Shown here: in pieces, positions 1 to 7,295 of the stretch
Layout of the letters: each line of letters begins with the position of its first letter
How positions within the stretch are numbered: the first letter of the stretch is position 1
Source: Hungateiclostridiaceae bacterium UBA3934
Lineage (GTDB): Bacteria > Bacillota > Clostridia > Acetivibrionales > DTU013
Direction: 5' to 3'
Length of the DNA stretch: 9,758 nt
NCBI GenBank assembly: GCA_002385815.1
Contig: DGEE01000070.1
Location: 1-9,758, forward strand
Translations under genes and position numbers: made by a program
Notes under the pieces: generated by a model
What the model was told of the DNA's origin: nothing
What the model saw: the letters and a program-made list of their open reading frames with translations, nothing else
The model's database searches: none

Positions 1-1
1 A

Positions 2-784
2 CAGAATAATGATGTTAAGTATCTCTACTGTACCAATGAGGGCTGTGCAGCAAAACAAATCAAGAAATTTGTCCATTTTACCAGCAGGGACGCAATGAAT
101 ATGGAAGGCCTTTCTGAAGCTACCATCGAGAAGTTCGTTTCTGCAGGCCTTATCAGGGAATATGCTGACCTTTACCGTCTTGCTGAGCACAGGGACAGGA
201 TCATCGAACTGGAGGGATTCGGGGAAAAATCTTATGCAAGGCTTATCGAATCAGTGGACAGATCGAGAAAAAGCAATGCGGCAAGGCTCCTTTACGGGCT
301 CGGGATCCCCAATATAGGCCTGTCCAATGCCAGGCTGATATGCCAAAAGTTCGGTTATGACTGGACCAGAATCGAAAATGCGGCATTTGAAGAGCTGACA
401 GAAATAAATGGCATTGGAGAGGTGATGGCAGATGCATTCGTACGCTTTTTCGGCGATGAGGCTAACAGGAAGGCTGTGAACAGGATACTCGGAGAGATAG
501 AACTGGAAGCACCGGAAATTTCCGCAAGTGAACGGTTGCTTGAAGACGTTGTTTTCGTGATCACAGGTTCTCTTGAGCACTTTGGAAACAGGAAGGAGCT
601 TGTGGAGTTCATAGAAAATATGGGCGGGAAAGTATCCGGATCAGTGTCATCAAGGACAAACTATCTTATCAATAATGACAGCACATCCAACTCAACAAAA
701 AACAGAAAAGCCAGGGAGCTTGGTGTCGCTGTGATCACAGAGGCACAGCTCCTTGACTGGATCGAAAACGGAAACAGACCATAA
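2..784 (+). CDS. ligA: NAD-dependent DNA ligase LigA, C-terminal part (5' end outside window)
   Basis: LigA seals nicks in duplex DNA using NAD+, in replication and repair. The reading frame is open from base 2, so the gene begins upstream and only about 260 C-terminal residues are seen. The visible part starts with the last two cysteines of the four-Cys zinc finger (window residues 10 and 15, spaced C-x4-C), followed by the FTSRDAMNMEGL stretch typical of the family. Next come helix-hairpin-helix repeats with glycine turns (EGFGEK, LGIPNIG, INGIGE; about residues 70-143). A C-terminal BRCT domain (about 178-257) begins LEDVVFVITGSL and includes the MGGKV motif and the late DWIENG tryptophan. 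The adenylation and OB domains lie outside the window. The ATG at 95 is internal, not the start. The gene ends before a hairpin and converges with glnS. The identification is secure. Confidence 0.96.
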   Translation, partial: QNNDVKYLYCTNEGCAAKQIKKFVHFTSRDAMNMEGLSEATIEKFVSAGLIREYADLYRLAEHRDRIIELEGFGEKSYARLIESVDRSRKSNAARLLYGLGIPNIGLSNARLICQKFGYDWTRIENAAFEELTEINGIGEVMADAFVRFFGDEANRKAVNRILGEIELEAPEISASERLLEDVVFVITGSLEHFGNRKELVEFIENMGGKVSGSVSSRTNYLINNDSTSNSTKNRKARELGVAVITEAQLLDWIENGNRP

Positions 785-797
785 GTGTGATCATAAA

Positions 798-831
798 CAT
801 CGGACCGCAAAACTGGCTTTGCGGTCCGATG
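798..831. terminator. Hairpin terminator between convergent ligA and glnS
   Basis: A perfect 14-base inverted repeat (798-811 with 818-831, arms starting CATCGGACCG) encloses a 6-base loop, 14 bases after the ligA stop and 57 bases beyond the glnS stop. The stem is strong and half GC. No long T-run follows on the + strand; on the - strand the next bases are TTTATG, a weak U-tract. Its place between two convergent genes suggests a shared, bidirectional terminator. How efficiently it acts in each direction cannot be read from the sequence. Confidence 0.75.
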
Positions 832-887
832 CAGTTGCATTTCCACAACAAATGCGCCTTATAAATGTCTGAATTCTCCAGCGATCA

Positions 888-2600
888 TTATTGCTTTTTC
901 ATTTCCTTACTCCATGAATCCTTGAGTCCCACAGTCCTGTTGAATATGAGTTTTCCAGGCGTAGAATCCCTGTCTGTGCAGAAATAACCCAGGCGGAAGA
1001 ACTGGTAATGATCACCTGGCTTTGTATCGGACAGGTTAGGCTCCAGCTTGCAATTCTTCAATACGATAAGGGAATCAGGATTTATAATGCTGTCCATATC
1101 ATCGACGGCTCCCGGGTCAGGCACAGTGAAAAGATGATCGTACAGTCGGACCTCCGCATCCAGAGCATGCCTTGCCGATACCCAGTGCAGCGTACCTTTG
1201 ACCCTTCGTCCGTCCGGTGAACTGCCGCCTCTGGATTCAGGATCGTAAGTACAGTGGAGTTCTGTGATATTGCCGTCGGCATCCTTTACGATCTCTTTGC
1301 ATGTAATATAGTATGCATTTTTCAATCTTACCTCATTGCCAGGATAGAGCCTGAAATACTTCCTGGGCGGAACCTCCATAAAGTCATCCTGCTCTATATA
1401 TATTTCCCTGCAGAATGGCACTTTCCTTGTACCCATATCAGGGTTCTCAGGGTTTATTTCCACATCGAACCATTCCACCTGGTCTTCGGGATAATTATCT
1501 ATTACGATTTTCAGCGGCCTGAGGACTGCCATCACCCTGGGCGCAGAAGCATTCAGGTCTTCGCGGACACAGTGCTCCAGCAGTGCGTAGTCAACCATGC
1601 TGTTGGTCTTGGCGACGCCGATCCTCTCGCAGAAGTCCCATATGGATGCAGGTGTGAAGCCTCTTCTTCTCAGACCCGACAGTGTGGGCATCCTCGGATC
1701 ATCCCAGCCAGTGACGAGATCATTGTTCACCAGTTGAAGCAGCTTTCTCTTGCTCATCACCGTATAGGACAGGTTCAGTCGCGCAAATTCTATCTGGCGC
1801 GGTTTGGAACCGAGATCCACATTGTCGACGACCCAGTCGTAAAGTGGTCTGTGGTCCTCATATTCCAGTGAACACAGGGAATGGGTTATGTTTTCTATGG
1901 CATCTTCGATGGGATGCGCGAAATCATACATGGGATATATGCACCATTTATTACCTGCGCGGTAATGCTCGACCTTCATGATGCGGTATATAACAGGATC
2001 TCGCATGTTCATATTGGGTGAAGCCATGTCGATTTTTGCGCGGAGCACTCTGGAGCCTTCGGGGAATTCTCCGGCCTTCATCCGCTCAAACAAGTCAAGA
2101 TTCTCCTCGGGCGAACGGTTCCTGTACGGGCTTTCCTTCCCCGGTGTTGTCAGCGTGCCCCTGTATTCTCTGATCTCATCTGCACTCAGGTCACATACAT
2201 ATGCAAGACCTTTCCTGATCAGTTTCACCGCGCATTCATACATTATGTCGAAATAGTCCGAAGCGTAATAAAGTGCATCCCAACCTATCCCAAGCCATCT
2301 GATGTCTTCCTGTATGGACTCCGCGTATTCTATGCTTTCCTTCACAGGGTTCGTATCATCATACCTCAGATTGAAACGACCGTTATACTTTTTGGCAGTC
2401 AGGTAATCGATCAGCAGTGCCTTGGCATGTCCAATATGCAGATAACCATTGGGCTCCGGAGGGAACCGTGTGATTATGTCATCCTTACTGACTCTGCCGC
2501 TTCTTATATCTTCATCTATCAGATCATAAATGAAGTTGGATGGTGTATTGTCTTTGCCGTTGATTTTAGATTCATCGCGTATCTTGTCTTCAGACATCAT
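888..2600 (-). CDS. glnS: Glutaminyl-tRNA synthetase (GlnRS)
   Basis: This cytosolic class I synthetase joins glutamine to tRNA-Gln using ATP. The 570-residue product is close to the usual bacterial GlnRS length of about 550, with no YqeY-type C-terminal fusion. The Rossmann catalytic domain carries FPPEPNGYLHIGHAK (residues 46-60, HIGH at 55-58), and VMSKR at 281-285 is the KMSKS-loop form typical of GlnRS rather than GluRS. RYDDTNP (79-85) is another GlnRS hallmark. The C-terminal third has the two-barrel anticodon-binding region, including TLHWVSARHA. A GGGAGG site (2611-2606) lies 5 bases before the ATG at 2600 and 8 bases before a second ATG at 2597, so the start is uncertain by one codon. 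It follows gltX after 26 bases and is probably co-transcribed with it. Many Clostridia relatives lack GlnRS, and the family is known to have spread by transfer. Confidence in function is very high. Confidence 0.97.
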   Translation of the reverse strand: MMSEDKIRDESKINGKDNTPSNFIYDLIDEDIRSGRVSKDDIITRFPPEPNGYLHIGHAKALLIDYLTAKKYNGRFNLRYDDTNPVKESIEYAESIQEDIRWLGIGWDALYYASDYFDIMYECAVKLIRKGLAYVCDLSADEIREYRGTLTTPGKESPYRNRSPEENLDLFERMKAGEFPEGSRVLRAKIDMASPNMNMRDPVIYRIMKVEHYRAGNKWCIYPMYDFAHPIEDAIENITHSLCSLEYEDHRPLYDWVVDNVDLGSKPRQIEFARLNLSYTVMSKRKLLQLVNNDLVTGWDDPRMPTLSGLRRRGFTPASIWDFCERIGVAKTNSMVDYALLEHCVREDLNASAPRVMAVLRPLKIVIDNYPEDQVEWFDVEINPENPDMGTRKVPFCREIYIEQDDFMEVPPRKYFRLYPGNEVRLKNAYYITCKEIVKDADGNITELHCTYDPESRGGSSPDGRRVKGTLHWVSARHALDAEVRLYDHLFTVPDPGAVDDMDSIINPDSLIVLKNCKLEPNLSDTKPGDHYQFFRLGYFCTDRDSTPGKLIFNRTVGLKDSWSKEMKKQ

Positions 2601-2626
2601 TATTACCTCCCGTTCAGGTTCATATA

Positions 2627-4078
2627 TCAGCTCAGTTTTTCTATGCCCTTCCTGATCCTTTTTATCGATTCATCCTTCCCGAGCAGTTCTGCCAGTTCCG
2701 TTGCTCCTCCGGGCGTTGCAGCCTTGCCTGAAAGCGCTGTTCGTACCGGCCAGAGGATCTGGCTGTTTTTTACGCCCATTTCCTTTGCCAGCTCGGTGAG
2801 TGAACCATACAGAACATCATTTTTCCATGCATCTGTTTTTTCAAGGATCGCCAGCACAGCTTTCAGATTTGTCAGTGAATTGACGGTGTCAGTCTTCATC
2901 TTTTTGTGCACATAGAGTGAGACATCATATTCAGGAAGCTCCTCAAGGAAATCTATCATTGAGGGGATCTCAGTCAACACTTCGGTCCGTGGCTGCAGCA
3001 GCCTGCTCAGCCTGAAAGTGTCGATCCCTTTTTCCGACAGGGTTTTGCTGTAATAGGGGCTTGCTGCCTGGTGGAATTGCTCGGGAGTCATTTTCCTGAT
3101 GTACTCACCATTCATCCATCTCAGCTTGGCTATATCGAAAACGGCCGGGGATTTGCTGATGCCGCGTATGTCAAATACCTGCTCCAGTTCCTTCAGAGAG
3201 AAGATCTCCTGTTCCGTACCCGGACTCCATCCGAGCAGTGCTACGAAGTTTATCACCGCTTCAACCAGAAAGCCCTGGCTTATCAGATCCTCGAAGGAAG
3301 GATCTCCATGCCGTTTTGACATCTTTCGGCCTTCAGGAGTAACGATGGTGGATACATGCACATAAACGGGGATATCCCACCCGAACGCCTTGTACAGAAG
3401 ATTGTATTTGGGAGTTGAGGAAAGGTACTCATTGCCTCTCACTACATGGGTGATCCCCATCAGATGGTCATCTATAACATTTGCAAAATTGTATGTGGGA
3501 AGTCCGTCTGATTTTATGAGGATCTGGTCCTCCAGTTCTTTGTTGTCGACTGTGATGGTCCCGTATACTGCATCCTCGAAGCTGGTGCTTCCGGTGTCGG
3601 GCATCTTCTGACGTATCACAAAGGGTATGCCCGCAGCCAGCTTATTGTTTATTTCTTCAGCGGTGAGCCCCAGACAGTGCCTGTCATATTTATATGGTTT
3701 GCCCTGTTGCTCGCAGTCTGACTTCAGTCCGGCCAGTCTTTCTTTAGAACAGAAGCAGTAATAGGCATGGCCCAGGTCTGTGAGTTTTTTTGCGTACTCC
3801 ATATACAGGTCTTTGCGCTCGCTCTGTATGTACGGACCATACGGACCGCCCTTGTCAGGGCCTTCGTCGTGTTCAAGCCCCGCGATTTTGAGCGTCTTGT
3901 AGATAACTTCGGTGGAGCCCTCCACATACCTTTCCTGATCAGTATCTTCTATCCTCAGAATGAATCTGCCGCCGTGCCTTCTGGCTATAAGGTATTCATA
4001 CAAAGCAGTGCGCAGATTCCCTATATGCATATAACCTGTCGGACTTGGTGCAAATCGCGTCCTGACGACTCCCGCCAT
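2627..4078 (-). CDS. gltX: Glutamyl-tRNA synthetase (GluRS)
   Basis: This class I synthetase charges tRNA-Glu with glutamate in the cytosol. From the ATG at 4078 the product is 483 residues, normal for bacterial GluRS. It begins MAGVVRTRFAPSPTGYMHIG, with the HIGH-like MHIGN at 17-21, then LRIEDTD (41-47). A probable zinc knuckle has C108-x-C110 and Y131-x3-C135. The KMSKS loop is KMSKR at 252-256. The rest is the helical anticodon-binding domain. The frame is open to a GTG at 4099, but that extension overlaps the ribosome site GAGAGGAG (4095-4088), which sits 9 bases before the ATG at 4078; the shorter start is therefore preferred. A strong promoter lies about 60 bases upstream, and glnS follows after 26 bases. 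With a GlnRS next door, this GluRS may be the discriminating kind that charges only tRNA-Glu; that is inference. Confidence 0.97.
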   Translation of the reverse strand: MAGVVRTRFAPSPTGYMHIGNLRTALYEYLIARRHGGRFILRIEDTDQERYVEGSTEVIYKTLKIAGLEHDEGPDKGGPYGPYIQSERKDLYMEYAKKLTDLGHAYYCFCSKERLAGLKSDCEQQGKPYKYDRHCLGLTAEEINNKLAAGIPFVIRQKMPDTGSTSFEDAVYGTITVDNKELEDQILIKSDGLPTYNFANVIDDHLMGITHVVRGNEYLSSTPKYNLLYKAFGWDIPVYVHVSTIVTPEGRKMSKRHGDPSFEDLISQGFLVEAVINFVALLGWSPGTEQEIFSLKELEQVFDIRGISKSPAVFDIAKLRWMNGEYIRKMTPEQFHQAASPYYSKTLSEKGIDTFRLSRLLQPRTEVLTEIPSMIDFLEELPEYDVSLYVHKKMKTDTVNSLTNLKAVLAILEKTDAWKNDVLYGSLTELAKEMGVKNSQILWPVRTALSGKAATPGGATELAELLGKDESIKRIRKGIEKLS

Positions 4079-4087
4079 TTTGCCAGT

Positions 4088-4095
4088 CTCCTCTC
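4088..4095 (-). promoter_or_regulatory. Ribosome binding site that fixes the gltX start
   Basis: GAGAGGAG on the - strand, 9 bases before the ATG at 4078. It lies inside the codons that a GTG start at 4099 would use, which argues strongly for the ATG. Confidence 0.8.
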
Positions 4096-4135
4096 GCACA
4101 GCGGAAACAAAAGGTTCGCGCTGATTTTTTCTTAG

Positions 4136-4164
4136 ATTATATTATTTACTTATATATTAGTCAA
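4136..4164 (-). promoter_or_regulatory. Sigma-70/SigA-type promoter of gltX-glnS
   Basis: On the - strand a -35 box TTGACT (4164-4159) is followed by exactly 17 bases of AT-rich spacer and a perfect TATAAT -10 box (4141-4136). Transcription would begin near 4129, giving a leader of about 50 bases before the gltX ATG. That is too short for a T-box riboswitch, and no T-box-like sequence is seen. This is the best promoter in the window. Confidence 0.85.
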
Positions 4165-4221
4165 GGAACATGATACAGGGCCGTATGCGTATCTGCCAGC
4201 GGCAGGGATGCAATATTGTTA

Positions 4222-4250
4222 TTGTATTTGTAAGCTTATTGGAATATTAT
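4222..4250 (+). promoter_or_regulatory. Candidate promoter of the zinc-ribbon/RACo-like unit
   Basis: TATTAT (4245-4250) matches the -10 consensus at five of six positions. TTGTAT (4222-4227), 17 bases upstream, is a weak -35 box. Transcription would start near 4257 and leave a leader of about 70 bases before the gene at 4328. The surrounding AT-rich sequence offers other hexamers, so the exact boxes are uncertain. A promoter somewhere here is expected, because the neighbouring gene runs the other way. Confidence 0.45.
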
Positions 4251-4318
4251 AGTTAGTATAGCGAGGCGGTAAAATCCCACCTTTGTCCGTGCAGAAAACC
4301 GCGTATCAGTAAGCTCTG

Positions 4319-4325
4319 AAAGGAG
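4319..4325 (+). promoter_or_regulatory. Ribosome binding site pointing to a TTG start
   Basis: AAAGGAG ends only 2 bases before the ATG at 4328, too close for normal initiation, but 8 bases before the in-frame TTG at 4334. By spacing the TTG is the better start; by codon the ATG is. Confidence 0.6.
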
Positions 4326-4327
4326 AG

Positions 4328-4735
4328 ATGGAATTGTCGGTACTCGACAGTATCACCAGGAAAGTGACTGATACGGCCAAAGCTGCTGCAAAGATATCAG
4401 GCAGTGTGGTAGAAGTCACGAAGCTCAATCTGAGCATCAATGTCGAAGAGGAAAAGATCAAAAAAATATACACAGAGATAGGCAAACAGCTTTACGAGGA
4501 TTATGCAGAGGGTAAACCCGTCAGCGAAGAACTGCTGAGAAAATGTATAGCGATAGATGAAATAATCGCGTCCATAGCTGAGATGAAGGAAAAAATACTT
4601 GAACTGAGGAATGCGAAGGCTTGCCCCAATTGTTTTACTGTGCTGGACATGGAAATGGAGTACTGTTATAAATGCGGCAGAAAACAGGATGAAGCCCAAA
4701 AGGAGGCTGAGGACGGAAAAGACGTTCAGGTCTGA
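4328..4735 (+). CDS. Small coiled-coil protein with C-terminal zinc ribbon, function unknown
   Basis: A 135-residue soluble protein; I see no signal peptide or membrane segment. The N-terminal third is an amphipathic, Ala/Thr/Lys-rich helix (about residues 5-35). A charged coiled-coil-like stretch follows (about 38-95), including EEEKIKKIYTEIGKQLYEDY. A four-cysteine zinc ribbon then has C99-x2-C102 (CPNC) and C113-x2-C116 (CYKC), and the tail is acidic. I recall similar short coiled-coil/zinc-ribbon proteins in Clostridia, with no assigned role. The start may be the TTG at 4334, two codons in, because the ribosome site is badly placed for the ATG. It is the first gene of a probable two-gene unit: the next gene starts 23 bases after its stop. 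The ribbon could bind protein or nucleic acid; the sequence does not decide. Confidence 0.85.
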   Translation: MELSVLDSITRKVTDTAKAAAKISGSVVEVTKLNLSINVEEEKIKKIYTEIGKQLYEDYAEGKPVSEELLRKCIAIDEIIASIAEMKEKILELRNAKACPNCFTVLDMEMEYCYKCGRKQDEAQKEAEDGKDVQV

Positions 4736-4758
4736 TACGGTCTGTTTTGGAGGCTACG

Positions 4759-6615
4759 ATGGAATACAGGATCGAGGTACATACGAATGGAGATGTCCAC
4801 ACCATTATGGCAGCCAGTGGAACCAATCTGCTGGATGTGCTGAAGGATATGGGCATACTGCTTTATACGCCGTGTGGTGGTAAAGGCACCTGCGGGAAAT
4901 GCAGTGTCAGGGTCGATAGTGATATTGCAGGGCCTTCTGAAGAGGAGAGACGGCTTTTGGGAGTAAAGGCCGGGAAAGGCTTCAGATTAGCCTGCAGATT
5001 AAATATTGATTCTGATATGAGGGTCTATGTTGACGACTTACGGGAGCAGGCATCGATAATAACAGCCGGCACCAGGAAGAGAGTCGTTCTGGACCCGCTG
5101 GTCAGGAAAAGATTCGTTGAACTGTCACCTCCGTCACTGGAGGATCAGAGACCTGACCTGGAAAGAGTCCTGGCAGTTGCCGGTATGTCCGGCACAGATA
5201 ACGGTACAGCCATCATGGATCTGGCTGGCAGGGGAGTTGGGACCAGGTTGCTGAAAGGGCTGCCAGATGTGCTCAGGCGTTCGGGATACAGGATCACTTT
5301 GGTTGAAGCCGGAAACAATCTTATTTCTGTGGAAGCGGAAGATACCACACCGGCGCTGTACGGTACGGCACTTGATATAGGTACGACTACTGTAGCCGCT
5401 TACCTGTATGACCTGAGCAGCGGGGAACTGCTTAATGTCAGGTCGATGATGAATCCTCAGCGCAAATTCGGCGCGGACGTCATTTCACGGATAGACTATG
5501 CAAAAAAATCTCAGCAGGCTGCTGATGAAATGAGGAAGATTATAGCTGAAGGCATCAATGATCTGATAAAACAGCTTGCTGATGAAGCAGGAATTGATCA
5601 GGGAGACATATATGCCGCCGTGTTCAGCGGCAACACGACCATGCTGCATTTCCTGGCCGGTTTTGATGCATCGGGCATCGCTGTGTCTCCTTTCATACCA
5701 GTCACATGCAGAGCCGTCCATATGAGTGCTGCAGAACTGGGTATCACTGTCAATGACAACGGTTATTGCCTGATACTTCCCTGTGTATCTGCATATATCG
5801 GGGCTGATACGGTCTCAGCCGTAATAGCCAGCGGTATGCATGACAGCAGCGGGATTTCACTGCTGGTGGACATCGGTACCAATGGCGAGATCGTGCTGGG
5901 AGGAAGGGATGGGCTCATGGCTTGTTCAACGGCAGCAGGCCCAGCCTTTGAAGGAGCAAACATTCGGTTTGGTATGGGCGGAGTGACCGGTGCTGTCGAT
6001 TCATTCACATTGCCGGGATTTAAATACACCGTGATAGGGGGCACAGCGGCAAAAGGCATTTGCGGTTCCGGAACAGTCGACGCCATCGCTGCGCTTCTTG
6101 ATGCCGGAGCCATCGATGAAACAGGAGCCCTTGCTGAAAACAGCGGGGCTGCCGGACTGCCGTATGAAATCAGATCCAGGTTCACTGAGACAGACGGCAT
6201 GAAGTCGTTTGTGCTGGTTCCGGCACAGGAAACCGTTGGTGACGAGCCGATAACCATAACACAAAAAGATATTCGAGAGATCCAGAATGCAAAAGCCGCT
6301 GTTGCTGCCGGAATTGAAACTCTCATCAGCACAGCGGGCATCAGCTATGGCGACATAGAAAAGGTTTATCTGGCAGGTGGCTTCGGCAGCACGATACATA
6401 TCCAAAGTGCAGCAAGGATAGGTCTGTTGCCGCGACAACTGGCAGACAGAGTGGAGGCCATTGGCAACGCGTCTGGTTCAGGCGCTTCTGAATGCCTGCT
6501 TTCCCGGAAAGTGCAAGTCATTGCAGAGGAGATCGCAGGCAGGATCAGATATATAGAGTTGTCAGCTTCGAGGATTTTTACCGAAAAGTATGTTGAAAAC
6601 ATGTTGTTCGGCTAG
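4759..6615 (+). CDS. RACo-like [2Fe-2S] ASKHA ATPase (DUF4445 type), putative reductive activator of a corrinoid protein
   Basis: The product has 618 residues in two parts. The N-terminal ferredoxin domain (about 1-95) has [2Fe-2S] ligands C39, C45, C48 and C79 (C-x5-C-x2-C-x30-C) in TPCGGKGTCGKC. A linker region follows, then an ASKHA (actin/Hsp70-like) ATPase core: DIGTTTVAAYL (206-216), SGNTTMLHFL (290-299), VDIGTNGEI (370-378), GICGSGTVDA (433-442) and LAGGFGS (538-544). This matches RACo, which uses ATP to drive reduction of Co(II) in corrinoid proteins back to active Co(I). Characterised relatives usually sit beside corrinoid methyltransferase genes; none is in this window. The start is the ATG at 4759, with GGAGG (4749-4753) 5 bases before it; the in-frame TTG at 4747 overlaps that site and is rejected. 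It probably shares a transcript with the zinc-ribbon gene. Family assignment is firm; the substrate is unknown. Confidence 0.9.
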   Translation: MEYRIEVHTNGDVHTIMAASGTNLLDVLKDMGILLYTPCGGKGTCGKCSVRVDSDIAGPSEEERRLLGVKAGKGFRLACRLNIDSDMRVYVDDLREQASIITAGTRKRVVLDPLVRKRFVELSPPSLEDQRPDLERVLAVAGMSGTDNGTAIMDLAGRGVGTRLLKGLPDVLRRSGYRITLVEAGNNLISVEAEDTTPALYGTALDIGTTTVAAYLYDLSSGELLNVRSMMNPQRKFGADVISRIDYAKKSQQAADEMRKIIAEGINDLIKQLADEAGIDQGDIYAAVFSGNTTMLHFLAGFDASGIAVSPFIPVTCRAVHMSAAELGITVNDNGYCLILPCVSAYIGADTVSAVIASGMHDSSGISLLVDIGTNGEIVLGGRDGLMACSTAAGPAFEGANIRFGMGGVTGAVDSFTLPGFKYTVIGGTAAKGICGSGTVDAIAALLDAGAIDETGALAENSGAAGLPYEIRSRFTETDGMKSFVLVPAQETVGDEPITITQKDIREIQNAKAAVAAGIETLISTAGISYGDIEKVYLAGGFGSTIHIQSAARIGLLPRQLADRVEAIGNASGSGASECLLSRKVQVIAEEIAGRIRYIELSASRIFTEKYVENMLFG

Positions 6616-6653
6616 AAGCTGTCTGTCGTGAAAAAAAAGGATTTTTCCGATAG

Positions 6654-6682
6654 TTGAGAGAATAGTAAAGGAACGGTATTAA
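6654..6682 (+). promoter_or_regulatory. Candidate promoter of the zinc-ribbon/DUF2085 pair
   Basis: TTGAGA (6654-6659, five of six matches to the -35 consensus) and TATTAA (6677-6682, four of six to the -10) are separated by exactly 17 bases. The predicted start is near 6689, about 20 bases before the TTG codon. It lies in the 94-base gap after the RACo-like gene, where no convincing terminator is visible, so some read-through from upstream is also possible. Confidence 0.6.
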
Positions 6683-6709
6683 AACAATCCAAGGTGAGGA
6701 GGCAGACAT

Positions 6710-7294
6710 TTGAATTATAATGCACAGAAAAAATGCGATTTCTGCGGTGAGAGCATACCCGTAAGCGCAAATCGCTGTCCGTACTGCGCCAGCATACTGG
6801 AGGTGACTGTCGACAACACTTTTGACCCTTCCGGTACCGAGCAGCAAAGCCTTTTTCATGAAAATGATGCAGGCACGGATGAGACCGGCGCTGACCAAGT
6901 CAATGGACAGGACCGGGGACAAATGCAACAGAACGATGCGGGGACAGGACAAAATCAGCAGGAACCCGGCAGATGGCAGTCAGGGTATCAGGATCCCAAT
7001 GCTGTTAAGAGGCCATACTATCCAAGAAATCATCAGCCTGTAATGCAGAGCGGCAGCAAAGCTCCCATGGGAAATGGGATGAAGGTGTTCCTTACAATGA
7101 TTTTCACTTTACTGCCGGGCATAGGCCAGCTTGCAGGCATCATAACGGCTATCGTCCTGATGAGCTCCAATGATGACAGCGACAGACGATCCTTCGGTTC
7201 GGCATTGCTGGTTGCAAATATCGTTATGTTCGTTTTGTCGTGTCTGGGCTGTTTTATATTGGGACTTATCGGTCAGAGTCTTCCATATTATTGA
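6710..7294 (+). CDS. Zinc-ribbon protein with two C-terminal membrane segments, function unknown
   Basis: A 194-residue protein in three parts. The N-terminus is a zinc ribbon with C9-x2-C12 and C23-x2-C26 (CDFC, CPYC). Residues about 35-120 form a low-complexity linker rich in Gln, Asn, Gly and Asp, with NDAGT appearing twice (52-56, 75-79). The C-terminus has two hydrophobic segments (about 124-152 and 161-188) split by a charged SNDDSDRR loop. The layout suggests a membrane-anchored protein with a cytosolic zinc ribbon. Translation starts at TTG 6710; a strong AGGAGG (6697-6702) lies 7 bases before it, and no suitably placed ATG exists. A DUF2085 gene begins one base after its stop, so the two are very likely co-translated. 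I recall the ribbon-linker-membrane design in many Gram-positive proteins, mostly of unknown role; no function is assigned. Confidence 0.85.
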   Translation: MNYNAQKKCDFCGESIPVSANRCPYCASILEVTVDNTFDPSGTEQQSLFHENDAGTDETGADQVNGQDRGQMQQNDAGTGQNQQEPGRWQSGYQDPNAVKRPYYPRNHQPVMQSGSKAPMGNGMKVFLTMIFTLLPGIGQLAGIITAIVLMSSNDDSDRRSFGSALLVANIVMFVLSCLGCFILGLIGQSLPYY

Positions 7295-7295
7295 G

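Noticed and set aside
1254..1871. A 205-codon open frame on the + strand, antisense to glnS
   Set aside because: It lies fully inside the well-identified glnS gene, resembles no family I know and has no convincing ribosome site; it is a shadow frame.
4079..4327. A T-box or other amino-acid riboswitch before gltX
   Set aside because: The promoter leaves a leader of only about 50 bases, and no T-box sequence, specifier stem or terminator is visible.
5763..6438. Overlapping 192- and 145-codon open frames on the - strand inside the RACo-like gene
   Set aside because: The composition is what the complement of a Gly/Ala-rich ATPase gene gives, and the + strand protein has unambiguous motifs throughout.
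6628..6650. An A-run followed by GGATTTTTCC as a terminator after the RACo-like gene
   Set aside because: Only a 5-bp A-T stem can form, with no GC clamp and no following T-run.
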